A stretch of 55,218 nt of DNA, taken from the NCBI GenBank assembly GCA_947253885.1, contig CAMYAO010000014.1, positions 1-55,218 on the forward strand, given 5' to 3'. The stretch's first letter is position 1; each line of letters opens with the position of its first letter. The stretch comes from an uncultured Clostridium sp. GTDB lineage: Bacteria > Bacillota > Clostridia > Lachnospirales > Lachnospiraceae. Both the position numbers and the translations under genes were made by a program. This document shows positions 24,966 through 33,425 of the stretch, one piece after another. The notes under the pieces are model-generated. The model searched no databases and was not told the DNA's origin. It saw nothing but the letters and a program-made list of their open reading frames with translations.

Positions 24966-26702
24966 TGAGATTCTTTCAATCCCGTCAATATTCGGCTCAA
25001 TTGTCATAGAAAAATTTGTATAATATACTACAAATCCGGGTTTTGCCTTGTTTGGTTTTTTAACATGTTTTTTTTGCAAATAATCTACTTCCACCTTTTT
25101 AGAATCCCGACAGGTAGAATAATATGCAGCCAGTCTGGCAGCTTCCTCAAATGTCCGATCCGGAAGTTCGCCGGTTGAAGTTTTTACCAAAACATGGGAA
25201 CCTGGAGTCTGCTTTGCATGAAACCACCAATCATTTCCCGTTGCCATACGGAAAGTAACATCCTCATTTTGAAAATTGTTTCTTCCGACATATATATCAA
25301 ATCCGTCACCGGAACGATAGTGATAGGGTTTTGACACCTGTAGTCTCTGACCTTTTTTATGAAGCTGTTTTTTTATATAACCGGATTGAGACAATTCCAG
25401 TTTTATTTCTGTAAGATCTGCTTCCGATTCGGATTGTTTTAATGCAATTTCAATAGATTCCAAATGAGCAATTTCTGCTGTGGTTTCCTCCAGCTGTTCT
25501 GTAACAGCTTCCAACGTTCTTTTTAATTTTGAATATCGTTCAAAATATTTCTTTGCATTTTCCATAGGGCTGATTGTATTATCAAGTGGAATACGAACCG
25601 TTGTTTCCGATTCATAATCATATGCCTCAAAACCGCTGGTATTTTCCGGAAGCTGATATCCGTATATATGGATCAGTTCCCCGTATTTTTTATATTTTTC
25701 TCTTTTTCCCGTATCCTTCAGTTGTTTTTCCTGAATAATTTGTTTCTTCCTGGCACGTTCCAATAATGTATGGACTACATGGCGCAAATCTGCAGACTTC
25801 TGAGAAATACGGGAAAAGCGTTCTTTTTGCCGATAATATTGTTGTAACACTTCAGAAATAGAATCACAAAAAACTGTTTTTTTATCTTGATATATAGTTA
25901 ACGGAACCGAAGTAAATTCCAACGGTTTACCTTCCTGATCATAGATAATGGCAGGAGTAAACAGATTTTCTTTTATCAACAATAAAAATGAAAAGAGTTG
26001 TGCCGCAAGGTTTGTCTTTTGAGTATCTGTAAGAGAGGCAGTAGAACTGTCTCCATCAATTTGTGCCCGATAACATATTTCATTCGCAATCAAAGGACTG
26101 ATACCTGTCAGGGAAGTATAGATAGCCTTTGAAACAGTAACCGGCTTGTTCCAAATCATATCGGAATCTTTTTGTGTAAATGTGAGAGGGTTACATTTTC
26201 CTTCCTGTTTGGGAATAAAATATTTCCTTCCGGGTAAAACCTCTCGAACCGAACTAACGGCAGAACTCACATGTTTGATACTGTCCAATATTATATTGTC
26301 TTCTGTACAGAAAATGATATTACTGTGTTTTCCCATTAATTCAACAATGAGTTTCTTTCTTTTTTTATCCCCCAAATTATCCAAATGTTCTATATGAAAT
26401 ATAAGAATCCTTTCAAGTTCCGGCTGCTCAATTTGAACAATTCTGCCCGCAGATACATGTTTTCGAAGCAACATACAAAAATTGGGTGCTGTCAAAGGAC
26501 TCTGCTTTGACTCTTCTGTTATATATATAAGTGGGAGAGAAGGACTTGCAGATAATAATAATTTTACAGTCCCTTTCTTTCCTTTCAAAGTAAGCAACAA
26601 CTCATCCGATTCCGGTTGCGCGATTTTATTGATTACTGCATCCAGACAGCAGTCTGACAACTCTTTTTTTATATTTGCAATTACAATTCCGTCTAAGGCC
26701 AT
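24963..26702 (-). CDS. rqcH: RqcH (FbpA/NEMF family), ribosome quality control factor
   Basis: RqcH binds stalled 50S-peptidyl-tRNA complexes and recruits tRNA-Ala to add alanine tails that mark the peptide for degradation; older annotations call it fibronectin-binding protein. The 579-aa protein has an N-terminal NFACT domain (ALDGIVIANIKKEL; VELMGKHSNIIF), a helix-hairpin-helix and coiled-coil middle, and the C-terminal NFACT-R domain (GFDIYVGRNNFQN; ATGNDWWFHAK; PGSHVL). The start at 26702 (MALDG) is set by GGAGG in the leader; an ATG five codons upstream overlaps that site. The position of the Asp-Arg motif used by B. subtilis RqcH appears to read Glu-Arg (LERIL). Confidence 0.93.
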   Translation of the reverse strand: MALDGIVIANIKKELSDCCLDAVINKIAQPESDELLLTLKGKKGTVKLLLSASPSLPLIYITEESKQSPLTAPNFCMLLRKHVSAGRIVQIEQPELERILIFHIEHLDNLGDKKRKKLIVELMGKHSNIIFCTEDNIILDSIKHVSSAVSSVREVLPGRKYFIPKQEGKCNPLTFTQKDSDMIWNKPVTVSKAIYTSLTGISPLIANEICYRAQIDGDSSTASLTDTQKTNLAAQLFSFLLLIKENLFTPAIIYDQEGKPLEFTSVPLTIYQDKKTVFCDSISEVLQQYYRQKERFSRISQKSADLRHVVHTLLERARKKQIIQEKQLKDTGKREKYKKYGELIHIYGYQLPENTSGFEAYDYESETTVRIPLDNTISPMENAKKYFERYSKLKRTLEAVTEQLEETTAEIAHLESIEIALKQSESEADLTEIKLELSQSGYIKKQLHKKGQRLQVSKPYHYRSGDGFDIYVGRNNFQNEDVTFRMATGNDWWFHAKQTPGSHVLVKTSTGELPDRTFEEAARLAAYYSTCRDSKKVEVDYLQKKHVKKPNKAKPGFVVYYTNFSMTIEPNIDGIERIS

Positions 26703-26725
26703 AATATTATCCTCCAAATAAAAAC

Positions 26726-26755
26726 ATTATATCTCACAACCTCTCCGACTAGCAA
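26726..26755 (-). promoter_or_regulatory. Promoter of rqcH
   Basis: Minus strand: TTGCTA (26755-26750), an 18-bp spacer and a perfect TATAAT (26731-26726), followed by the GGAGG ribosome site of rqcH. Confidence 0.7.
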
Positions 26756-26765
26756 GGATAACACC

Positions 26766-26794
26766 TTGACGATGATAAAAAAAGAGCCTATAAT
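26766..26794 (+). promoter_or_regulatory. Promoter of the yicC-gmk-rpoZ gene group
   Basis: TTGACG (26766-26771), a 17-bp spacer and TATAAT (26789-26794) make a near-consensus sigma-A promoter, divergent from the rqcH promoter. The leader before yicC is about 40 bases. Confidence 0.82.
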
Positions 26795-26838
26795 TAGATG
26801 AATTATTCTGCAATACGTATGCATATAGGAGGGCAATT

Positions 26839-27717
26839 ATGCCAAATAGTATGACTGGTTTCGGTCATCAGGAGTTTCAAAATGATGATTACAAACTTGT
26901 GGTAGAAATGCGTTCAGTTAATCACAGATACTTAGATCTGTCCGTTCGATTACCGAAGCAATTTAACTGCTTTGAGCCTCAAATCCGTTCTTTACTGAAG
27001 AAAGAAGTCAGAAGAGGTAAATTAGATATATCTGTTTATTTTGAGGACTTCCAATCAGGAACACACCAAATTATCTATAATCCTCAGATTGCCGAAAAAT
27101 ATCTGTCATTTTTAGATCAAATGTCTGATACCTTTCGCATCAGTAATGATGTAACTTCTACCTCTTTGTCTCGTTATCCGGACGTATTTACTTTGTCCGA
27201 TCTGGAAATTAATACAGATAAAATCTGGAAGGATTTACAAGATTGTTTGTCAGGAGCACTCAAGCAACTTCAAATGCAACGAAAGGAAGAGGGACAGCTC
27301 TTAATGCAGGATCTGCTATCTAAACTGGACTTTTTAGAGAGCGGAGTTCATCAGATTGAAGAACGTTCTCCTCAGATTGTAACAGAGTATCGGACAAAGC
27401 TATATGAAAAATTAAAAGAGGTTTTAGAAGATAGTTCGATAGAAGAAAGCAGAATTTTACAGGAAAGCATCCTTTATTCGGATAAAATTTGTACAGACGA
27501 AGAAACAGTTCGTTTACTTGCTCATATCACTTCTATGAGAACGGTGTTGTCACTTTCTGCTGAGATGGGGAGAAAATTAGATTTTATCGCACAGGAAATG
27601 AATCGGGAAGCCAATACTATTTTATCCAAAGCAAACGATCTGACAACTTCCAGAATTGCTATTGATCTAAAAACAGAAATCGAAAAAATAAGAGAACAAA
27701 TTCAAAATATCGAATAA
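26839..27717 (+). CDS. YicC/YloC family endoribonuclease
   Basis: YicC/YloC proteins are metal-dependent endoribonucleases linked to RNA turnover and, in Bacillus, encoded just before the gmk/rpoZ genes. The 292-aa protein begins with the invariant SMTGFG and RSVNHRYLDL, and its C-terminal DUF1732 part (MRTVLSLSAEMGRKLDFIAQEMNRE-like) is also typical. An AGGAGGG ribosome site precedes the ATG. A small remA/DUF370 gene often found between yloC and gmk is absent: gmk follows after 18 bases. Confidence 0.93.
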   Translation: MPNSMTGFGHQEFQNDDYKLVVEMRSVNHRYLDLSVRLPKQFNCFEPQIRSLLKKEVRRGKLDISVYFEDFQSGTHQIIYNPQIAEKYLSFLDQMSDTFRISNDVTSTSLSRYPDVFTLSDLEINTDKIWKDLQDCLSGALKQLQMQRKEEGQLLMQDLLSKLDFLESGVHQIEERSPQIVTEYRTKLYEKLKEVLEDSSIEESRILQESILYSDKICTDEETVRLLAHITSMRTVLSLSAEMGRKLDFIAQEMNREANTILSKANDLTTSRIAIDLKTEIEKIREQIQNIE

Positions 27718-27735
27718 ATAGAAAGGAACATTCCA

Positions 27736-28377
27736 TTGTCACAAAAAGGTTTTTTGATTGTGCTTTCCGGATTTTCCGGTTCGGGAAAGGGTACAATCGT
27801 AAAGCGATTGTTAGAAAAATATCCGGATAAATATGCAGTATCTATTTCCGCCACTACAAGAACACCAAGAAAAGGCGAGAGAGACGGAATAGAGTATTTT
27901 TTCAAAACAGAAGATGAGTTTTTAAAAATGATCAGTCAGGATCAGCTTTTAGAGCATGCAAAATATGTGAATCATTATTATGGAACACCGAAATCCTATG
28001 TCTTTGATCAATTAGATCAGTCAAAAAACGTAATTCTTGAAATCGAAATACAGGGTGCACTGAAAATCAAACGGCAGTTTCCAGACACGTTGTTGCTGTT
28101 TGTTACACCGCCAAGTATAGAAGAATTAAAAAAACGATTAATCCATCGCTCAACAGAACCGGAGGATGTAATTAATCGACGTATTGCAAGAGCTTATGAA
28201 GAAGCACAGGATTGTGAATTTTACGATTATTTAATCGTAAACGATAAGCTTGAGGAATGTGTTGACAGAATTCACCAGTTAGTAGAAAACGAATCCTATC
28301 GTATGTCTCACAACATAGATATGATTCATACTTTTAAAAAAGATTTACAAGCATATAGTAAAGGAGAACCATCATGA
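27736..28377 (+). CDS. gmk: Guanylate kinase
   Basis: Guanylate kinase converts GMP to GDP with ATP. The 213-aa protein has the P-loop SGFSGSGKGT near the start, the GMP-binding TTRTPRKGERDG, YYGTPKSYV, and the Arg-rich lid RIARAYEEAQ. The start is TTG at 27736, eight bases after AAAGGA; no ATG or GTG lies in a suitable place. The stop overlaps the rpoZ start by four bases. Confidence 0.96.
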   Translation: MSQKGFLIVLSGFSGSGKGTIVKRLLEKYPDKYAVSISATTRTPRKGERDGIEYFFKTEDEFLKMISQDQLLEHAKYVNHYYGTPKSYVFDQLDQSKNVILEIEIQGALKIKRQFPDTLLLFVTPPSIEELKKRLIHRSTEPEDVINRRIARAYEEAQDCEFYDYLIVNDKLEECVDRIHQLVENESYRMSHNIDMIHTFKKDLQAYSKGEPS

Positions 28378-28643
28378 TACATCCATCCTATTCAGAATTA
28401 ATTAAAGTTGTAAACGAAAACGGCGATACGGACGAACCTGTTGTAAACAGTCGCTATTCTATTGTAATTGCGACAGCAAAAAGAGCACGCCAGATCATTG
28501 CCGGACAAGAATCTTTTTTAGAAAATGCAGAAGGCAGAAAACCGCTTTCCGTAGCAGTTGATGAATTGTATTCCGGAGATGTAAAAATTGTTGCAGATTC
28601 AGATGCTCTGAATCAGGACGAAGATTACTTTGCGGATAAATAA
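28374..28643 (+). CDS. rpoZ: RNA polymerase omega subunit
   Basis: Omega helps RNA polymerase assembly by holding the beta-prime C-terminus. The 89-aa product has the family core VNSRYSIVIATAKRARQI and KPLSVAVDELYSGDVKI. It overlaps gmk by four bases behind AAAGGAGAA, as in many Firmicutes where gmk and rpoZ are adjacent. Confidence 0.94.
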   Translation: MIHPSYSELIKVVNENGDTDEPVVNSRYSIVIATAKRARQIIAGQESFLENAEGRKPLSVAVDELYSGDVKIVADSDALNQDEDYFADK

Positions 28644-28654
28644 GGAGCAGGAAT

Positions 28655-29977
28655 TTGAACATCTTATTTATTTCACTCGGCTGTGATAAAAACAGAGTAG
28701 ATACTGAGTATATGATAGGCAGTCTGACAGAAGCAAACTTTCAACTGACAGCACAAGAAGAGATGGCAGATATTATTGTCGTAAATACCTGCTGTTTTAT
28801 TGATGATGCAAAAGAAGAAAGTATTCAACAAATTTTAGAAGTTGCTGAATACAAAATAAAGGGACGTTGCAAGGCACTGATTGTTGCCGGTTGTATGGCA
28901 GAACGCTATAAAAGTGAGATTTTAAAAGAAATCCCGGAAGTAGACGCCTGTATCGGAACCGGTTCTACAGATAAGATATTAGAAGCTGTAACCTCCGTTT
29001 TGGAAGGCAAAAAATATGAAGCGTATACCAAATCGCAGGAGCAGCTTCATATTGACACCAAACGGGTAATATCCACAGGAGGTCACTATGCACATTTAAA
29101 AATTGCAGAAGGCTGTGACAAAAATTGTACCTATTGCATTATACCGAAGCTAAGAGGTCATTACCGATCAGTTCCTATGAAAGAGTTATTGACTGCAGCA
29201 AATCATTTGGTGGCTCAGGGGGTAAAGGAATTAATACTGGTAGCTCAGGAAACAACACTATACGGAATAGATCTATACCATAAGAAGGCGCTCCCCGAAT
29301 TGTTGGATCAGCTCAATCAAATTCCTGATCTGATGTGGATACGCTTAATGTACTGCTATCCGGAAGAAATTGATCAACCTTTACTGGATGCGATAAAACG
29401 CAACCATAAAGTCTGTCATTACCTGGATATGCCAATTCAGCACGGGAATTCCGATATTTTAAAAAGAATGGGAAGACGTACCAATCACACAGAGTTATCG
29501 GAAAAGATTAATATGATACGTCGCACGCTTCCGGATGTGGCACTTCGAACCACTTTGATCTGCGGTTTCCCTGGGGAAACTCAAAAACAGCATGAAGATA
29601 TGATGTACTTTATCAATGAACATGAGTTTGATCGCTTGGGGGCATTTGCTTATTCGAAGGAAGAAGATACACCTGCAGCCTCCTTTGATGAACAGATTGA
29701 GGATTCTCTGAAGCAGGATTGGGTTGCAGAAGTTATGGAACTTCAAGAGGAAATTATTTCCGATAAAAATCAGGATATGATCGGAAGCAAAATGATGGTT
29801 ATGATTGAAGGAAAAGTGGCAGATGAAAATGCATATATTGCAAGAAGCTATCGTGATGCACCGGACATAGACGGGTATGTTTTTATTCATACGACCAGAC
29901 AACTGGTAACCGGTGATTTTGTTGAGGTGAAAATTACAGGTGCATATGAATATGATTTAATAGGAGAAGTACTATGA
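28655..29977 (+). CDS. rimO: Ribosomal protein S12 methylthiotransferase
   Basis: RimO is the radical SAM enzyme that methylthiolates an aspartate of ribosomal protein S12. The 440-aa protein starts SLGCDKNRVD and carries UPF0004 cysteines at 10, 46 and 80, the radical SAM cysteines at 154, 158 and 161 (CDKNCTYC), then IIPKLRGHYRS, and a C-terminal TRAM domain. The CDKN.CTYCIIP signature separates it from MiaB. The start is a TTG at 28655 behind AAGGAGC. It overlaps pgsA by four bases. Confidence 0.95.
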   Translation: MNILFISLGCDKNRVDTEYMIGSLTEANFQLTAQEEMADIIVVNTCCFIDDAKEESIQQILEVAEYKIKGRCKALIVAGCMAERYKSEILKEIPEVDACIGTGSTDKILEAVTSVLEGKKYEAYTKSQEQLHIDTKRVISTGGHYAHLKIAEGCDKNCTYCIIPKLRGHYRSVPMKELLTAANHLVAQGVKELILVAQETTLYGIDLYHKKALPELLDQLNQIPDLMWIRLMYCYPEEIDQPLLDAIKRNHKVCHYLDMPIQHGNSDILKRMGRRTNHTELSEKINMIRRTLPDVALRTTLICGFPGETQKQHEDMMYFINEHEFDRLGAFAYSKEEDTPAASFDEQIEDSLKQDWVAEVMELQEEIISDKNQDMIGSKMMVMIEGKVADENAYIARSYRDAPDIDGYVFIHTTRQLVTGDFVEVKITGAYEYDLIGEVL

Positions 29978-30516
29978 ATTTGCCAAACAAATTAACTCTG
30001 TTTCGAGTAATACTGATACCTTTTTTTGTGTTTGTTCTCTTAGTACCATGGTTTGGAAAAACAGGTGATATAATTGCCCTTATTATCTTTATTGCAGCAA
30101 GTCTGACAGATCTTTTGGACGGCAAGATTGCAAGAAAATATAATTTAGTAACAAATTTCGGTAAGTTTATGGATCCTTTGGCAGATAAACTGTTAGTGTC
30201 TTCCGCTATGATTTCTCTTATCGCTTTACATCGTCTGTCTGCATGGATTGTAATTATTATTATATCAAGAGAATTTATTATCAGTGGTTTTCGTTTGATT
30301 GCAAGTGATAATCATATTGTGATTGCTGCAAGTATGTGGGGAAAAGTAAAAACAGTCTTCCAAATGCTGATGATTATCTTGCTGATCGCAAATTTCCCCT
30401 CCTATGGATATAAGGTGTTTGCAGATATCATTACCTACATAGCATTGATTTTAACAATTGTATCACTGATAGATTACTTATGGAAAAACAAAGATGTAAT
30501 GAAAGAGCAGGGCTGA
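29974..30516 (+). CDS. pgsA: CDP-diacylglycerol-glycerol-3-phosphate 3-phosphatidyltransferase
   Basis: PgsA makes phosphatidylglycerol phosphate, the committed step to phosphatidylglycerol and cardiolipin. The 180-aa membrane protein contains the CDP-alcohol phosphotransferase signature D-G-x2-A-R-x8-G-x3-D-x3-D, read here as DGKIARKYNLVTNFG followed by KFMDPLAD. About five membrane helices are visible. The rimO-pgsA-cinA order is common in Firmicutes. Confidence 0.95.
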   Translation: MNLPNKLTLFRVILIPFFVFVLLVPWFGKTGDIIALIIFIAASLTDLLDGKIARKYNLVTNFGKFMDPLADKLLVSSAMISLIALHRLSAWIVIIIISREFIISGFRLIASDNHIVIAASMWGKVKTVFQMLMIILLIANFPSYGYKVFADIITYIALILTIVSLIDYLWKNKDVMKEQG

Positions 30517-30519
30517 GGA

Positions 30520-30999
30520 ATGCAATCTATTGAAGATTTAATTGTAACAGAATTATCCGAAAAAAAAACTACAGTTTCGACTGCGGAATCATGTACCGGA
30601 GGACTGATTGCTGCAACAATTGTAAATGTATCCGGTGCTTCTGAAGTTTTTGAGCAGGGATTTATTACATATGCCAATCGTGCAAAAATGCAAATTCTTG
30701 GGGTTTCTGTCGACACTCTGGATAAATACGGAGCGGTTAGTGAAGAAACGGCAAGGGAAATGGCTGTCGGTTGTGCAAAAGTTGCAAAATCCGATTATGC
30801 GATTGTTTCCACCGGAATCGCAGGACCGAACGGCGGCTCGAAAGAAAAACCGGTCGGACTGGTCTTTTTAGGATGTTTTGCCAAAGGGACTGTTAAAATC
30901 GAACAACATTTCTTTTCAGGAAATCGAATGGAAATTCGTCAACAGTCTGTTGACAGTGCTTTGAAACTTTTACATCATATGATATGCACTACAACATAA
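30520..30999 (+). CDS. CinA C-terminal domain protein (nicotinamide-nucleotide amidase, PncC-like)
   Basis: The 159-aa protein is only the C-terminal domain of CinA, which deamidates nicotinamide mononucleotide to recycle pyridine nucleotides. Family motifs are STAESCTGGLIAATIVN, FITYANRAK and STGIAGPNGGS. Many Firmicutes carry a ~410-aa CinA with an additional MoCF-like N-terminal domain; that domain is not encoded here, and the start at 30520, three bases after pgsA, leaves no room for it. Confidence 0.92.
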   Translation: MQSIEDLIVTELSEKKTTVSTAESCTGGLIAATIVNVSGASEVFEQGFITYANRAKMQILGVSVDTLDKYGAVSEETAREMAVGCAKVAKSDYAIVSTGIAGPNGGSKEKPVGLVFLGCFAKGTVKIEQHFFSGNRMEIRQQSVDSALKLLHHMICTTT

Positions 31000-31017
31000 C
31001 ACAGAGGATATATAATT

Positions 31018-31572
31018 ATGCGAATTATTGCAGGAAGCGCACGAAGTCTTCCTTTAAAATCTGTTCCGGGCAATGATACCCGTCCTACAACAGATCGAAT
31101 CAAAGAAACTTTATTTAACATGCTTCAAACAAAAGTTCCGGGCTCCCTTTTTTTGGATCTGTTCAGCGGAAGTGGAGCGATTGGATTGGAAGCAGTCAGC
31201 CGGGGAGCTCAAAAAGCTGTATTGGTTGACAATAATCGAAATGCCGCAGCTGTTATTCAGGAAAATATTTCATTTACAAAATTCCAATCCTATTGTAATC
31301 TTTTAACAATGGATGCGGTTGCAGCCTTACATACTTTGGAGCGAAAATACATATTTGATATTATTTTTATGGATCCACCATATGATATGGGACTGGAATA
31401 TCCTGTCTTGGAATATCTTTCTGATTCCACTATTTTGAATGATAATACACTTATTATTATTGAAACATCTTTACATACGGATCCATCCGCTTATACTTTG
31501 GACGGAAAATTCAAGTTACATAAAATAAAAAAATATAAAACAAATCAACATATTTTTTTACATCTATCATAA
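31018..31572 (+). CDS. rsmD: 16S rRNA (guanine966-N2)-methyltransferase
   Basis: RsmD methylates G966 of 16S rRNA. The 184-aa protein begins MRIIAGSARSLPL, has the SAM-binding LDLFSGSGAIGLEAVSRGA and the catalytic MDPPYD motif. The rsmD-coaD pair is widely conserved. The ATG at 31018 follows AGAGGATAT. Confidence 0.95.
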   Translation: MRIIAGSARSLPLKSVPGNDTRPTTDRIKETLFNMLQTKVPGSLFLDLFSGSGAIGLEAVSRGAQKAVLVDNNRNAAAVIQENISFTKFQSYCNLLTMDAVAALHTLERKYIFDIIFMDPPYDMGLEYPVLEYLSDSTILNDNTLIIIETSLHTDPSAYTLDGKFKLHKIKKYKTNQHIFLHLS

Positions 31573-31580
31573 AAAGGAGA

Positions 31581-31595
31581 CTATGAAGTTCATAG
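31581..31595. promoter_or_regulatory. Palindrome CTATGAAGTTCATAG in the coaD leader
   Basis: A perfect 7-bp inverted repeat with one central base separates a good ribosome site (GGAG, 31576-31579) from the coaD ATG at 31608. If it folds, the ribosome site is brought nearer to the start. It also contains a five-codon frame, ATG to TAA at 31583-31600 (MKFIE). Whether either is functional is unknown. Confidence 0.45.
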
Positions 31596-31607
31596 AGTAA
31601 CAGATAT

Positions 31608-32087
31608 ATGAAAATAGCAATTTATCCGGGGAGCTTTGACCCACCAACCTTAGGACATATGGATATGATTACACGTTCTTCTAAACTATGCGATGAATTA
31701 ATTGTCGCTATTTTACGTAATACCGCTAAAAATCCATTGTTTTCAGTAGATGAGCGTGTTAGAATGATGGAAGAGATGACAAAAGAAATACCAAATGTTC
31801 GCATTGATTCCTTTGAGGGATTAACAGCTGACTATGCGGAGTCTGTTGGTGCACAATTTTTAATTCGTGGACTCAGAGCTGTAACAGATTTTGAGTATGA
31901 ACTGCAGATAGCTCAGACAAACCATGTAGTAAACCCGAATTTAGATACAATATTTCTGACTACAAAGTTAGAATATGCTTATTTAAGTTCTACAATTGTA
32001 AAGGAAGTAGCGTCTTTTCATGGAGATATTTCTAAATTTGTTACTCCTGCGATTGAAAATCATGTAATTTATAAGTTTAAACAATAA
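31608..32087 (+). CDS. coaD: Phosphopantetheine adenylyltransferase
   Basis: CoaD carries out the fourth step of coenzyme A synthesis, joining AMP to 4'-phosphopantetheine. The 159-aa length is the norm. The nucleotidyltransferase motif YPGSFDPPTLGHMDM is at the N-terminus and the second, YLSSTIVKE, near residue 127. The ATG at 31608 has no strong ribosome site within normal distance; the nearest GGAG is 28 bases upstream, beyond a small palindrome. No in-frame start exists further upstream because of a TAG at 31593. Confidence 0.96.
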   Translation: MKIAIYPGSFDPPTLGHMDMITRSSKLCDELIVAILRNTAKNPLFSVDERVRMMEEMTKEIPNVRIDSFEGLTADYAESVGAQFLIRGLRAVTDFEYELQIAQTNHVVNPNLDTIFLTTKLEYAYLSSTIVKEVASFHGDISKFVTPAIENHVIYKFKQ

Positions 32088-32097
32088 GGAGAAGTCT

Positions 32098-32709
32098 ATG
32101 AGTCGTATTGAAGAGATTATTGCCGAAATAGAAGAATACATTGATAACTGTAAGTTTCAACCCCTTTCTAATTCCAAGATTATTGTAAATCGAGATGATT
32201 TAGATGAAATGATTGCAGAACTAAAGGCACACACTCCGGATGAGATAAGAAAATATCAAAAAATCTTAAACAATAAAAACGAAATACTGGAAGAGGCAAA
32301 AGCAAAGGCGGAAGAGATGATCGCCCATGCAAAGTTTCAAGTAAATGATATGATCTCAGAACATGAGATCATGCAACAGGCTTATGCTCAGGCAAACGAA
32401 GTGGTAGAAGCAGCTACCAGCCAAGCCCAGGAAATCTTGGATCAGGCAACGGAAGATGCAAATAATATTCGTTCCGCATCTATCGAATATACAGATAATC
32501 TTTTAAGCACCGTTCAAAACATCGTTGCGAAAACGATCAATGATTCCCGAACTTATTACGACGGATTATTCGGAACGTTAGAAGACACTCTGAATACTGT
32601 TGTTCATAACAGAAATGAACTGTATGGTTCAGCACCGGAAGACAGTGTAGAAAATCTCGACGCTGCGGAAGTAGAGGGCTTTTCCGTTATATCTTCTGAT
32701 GATAAATAA
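32098..32709 (+). CDS. Coiled-coil protein resembling ATPase stalk / DivIVA-like proteins
   Basis: This 203-aa acidic, Ala/Glu-rich protein is mostly helical. Residues about 60-125 have heptad character with Ala-rich, Gln-rich repeats (EEAKAKAEEMIAHAKFQ; AQANEVVEAATSQAQEILDQA), then a NIVAKTIND region and an acidic tail. Proteins like it, next to coaD in Lachnospiraceae, are often labelled 'ATPase' or 'V-type ATPase subunit H', but I see no ATPase motif. It could be a scaffold of DivIVA/GpsB type. The call rests on composition and predicted coiled coil only. Confidence 0.7.
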   Translation: MSRIEEIIAEIEEYIDNCKFQPLSNSKIIVNRDDLDEMIAELKAHTPDEIRKYQKILNNKNEILEEAKAKAEEMIAHAKFQVNDMISEHEIMQQAYAQANEVVEAATSQAQEILDQATEDANNIRSASIEYTDNLLSTVQNIVAKTINDSRTYYDGLFGTLEDTLNTVVHNRNELYGSAPEDSVENLDAAEVEGFSVISSDDK

Positions 32710-32720
32710 AACTAAGTGGC

Positions 32721-32758
32721 AAGGCATCTGGGATTTGAAATTCAAATCCAGATGCCTT
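32721..32758 (+). terminator. Terminator after the coiled-coil gene
   Basis: AAGGCATCTGG-ATTTGAA (32721-32739, one bulged G) pairs with TTCAAATCCAGATGCCTT (32741-32758), an 18-bp stem with a tiny loop, then TATTTTAAATA. The next gene starts 22 bases later with no visible promoter in between, so read-through is likely. Confidence 0.8.
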
Positions 32759-32780
32759 ATTTTAAATATATAGAGGTAGT

Positions 32781-33425
32781 ATGTTAGAAAATAAAAAAGC
32801 AGTGATATTTGATTTGGATGGAACACTTGCAGACTCTATGTGGGTCTGGGATGAAATCGATGAGGATTTTTTCGGTTCCAGAAATTTAACACCTCCGCAT
32901 AATTTTTTGATTGACATCGAAGGCATGAGTTTTACTGAAACTGCAGACCACTTTATCAAAACATTTCATCTTACCGAATCCATTGAGGAATTAAAGTCTT
33001 TATGGAATCAGGCAGCTTTAGATAAGTATCGCCATAAGGTTTCATTAAAACGCGGAGCATTGGATTTTTTGAAACAGATTCGGGAAAACGGATACAAAAC
33101 GGGAATTGCATCCAGCAATTCACCGGAACTGGTACAGGCATTTTTAGATGCTCAAAAACTACACCCATATATTGATGTAATCACCACCAGCTGTGAGGTT
33201 GAAAAAGGGAAACCGGCGCCGGACGTATATTTGGAAACAGCATCCAGATTAGAAGTTTTGCCGTCGGATTGTCTGGTTTTTGAAGATGTTCCTGCCGGGA
33301 TTATCGCCGGAAAAACAGCCGGAATGAATGTATGTGCCGTATTTGACATTGCCAGCGAATCTCAGAATTCAGAAAAGATGGAACTCGCAGATTATTATAT
33401 CGAAGATTTTACCGAGGTACTGTAA
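32781..33425 (+). CDS. HAD family phosphatase (beta-phosphoglucomutase-like)
   Basis: This 214-aa haloacid-dehalogenase-type enzyme has all four motifs: FDLDGTLADS (motif I, nucleophile and acid/base Asp), ASSNS (motif II), the motif III lysine (KGKPAPD) and FEDVPAGIIAGKTAGM (motif IV). The cap inserted after motif I places it in the subclass of beta-phosphoglucomutases and sugar-phosphate phosphatases. The substrate cannot be told from sequence. Its TAA overlaps the next ATG. Confidence 0.92.
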   Translation: MLENKKAVIFDLDGTLADSMWVWDEIDEDFFGSRNLTPPHNFLIDIEGMSFTETADHFIKTFHLTESIEELKSLWNQAALDKYRHKVSLKRGALDFLKQIRENGYKTGIASSNSPELVQAFLDAQKLHPYIDVITTSCEVEKGKPAPDVYLETASRLEVLPSDCLVFEDVPAGIIAGKTAGMNVCAVFDIASESQNSEKMELADYYIEDFTEVL

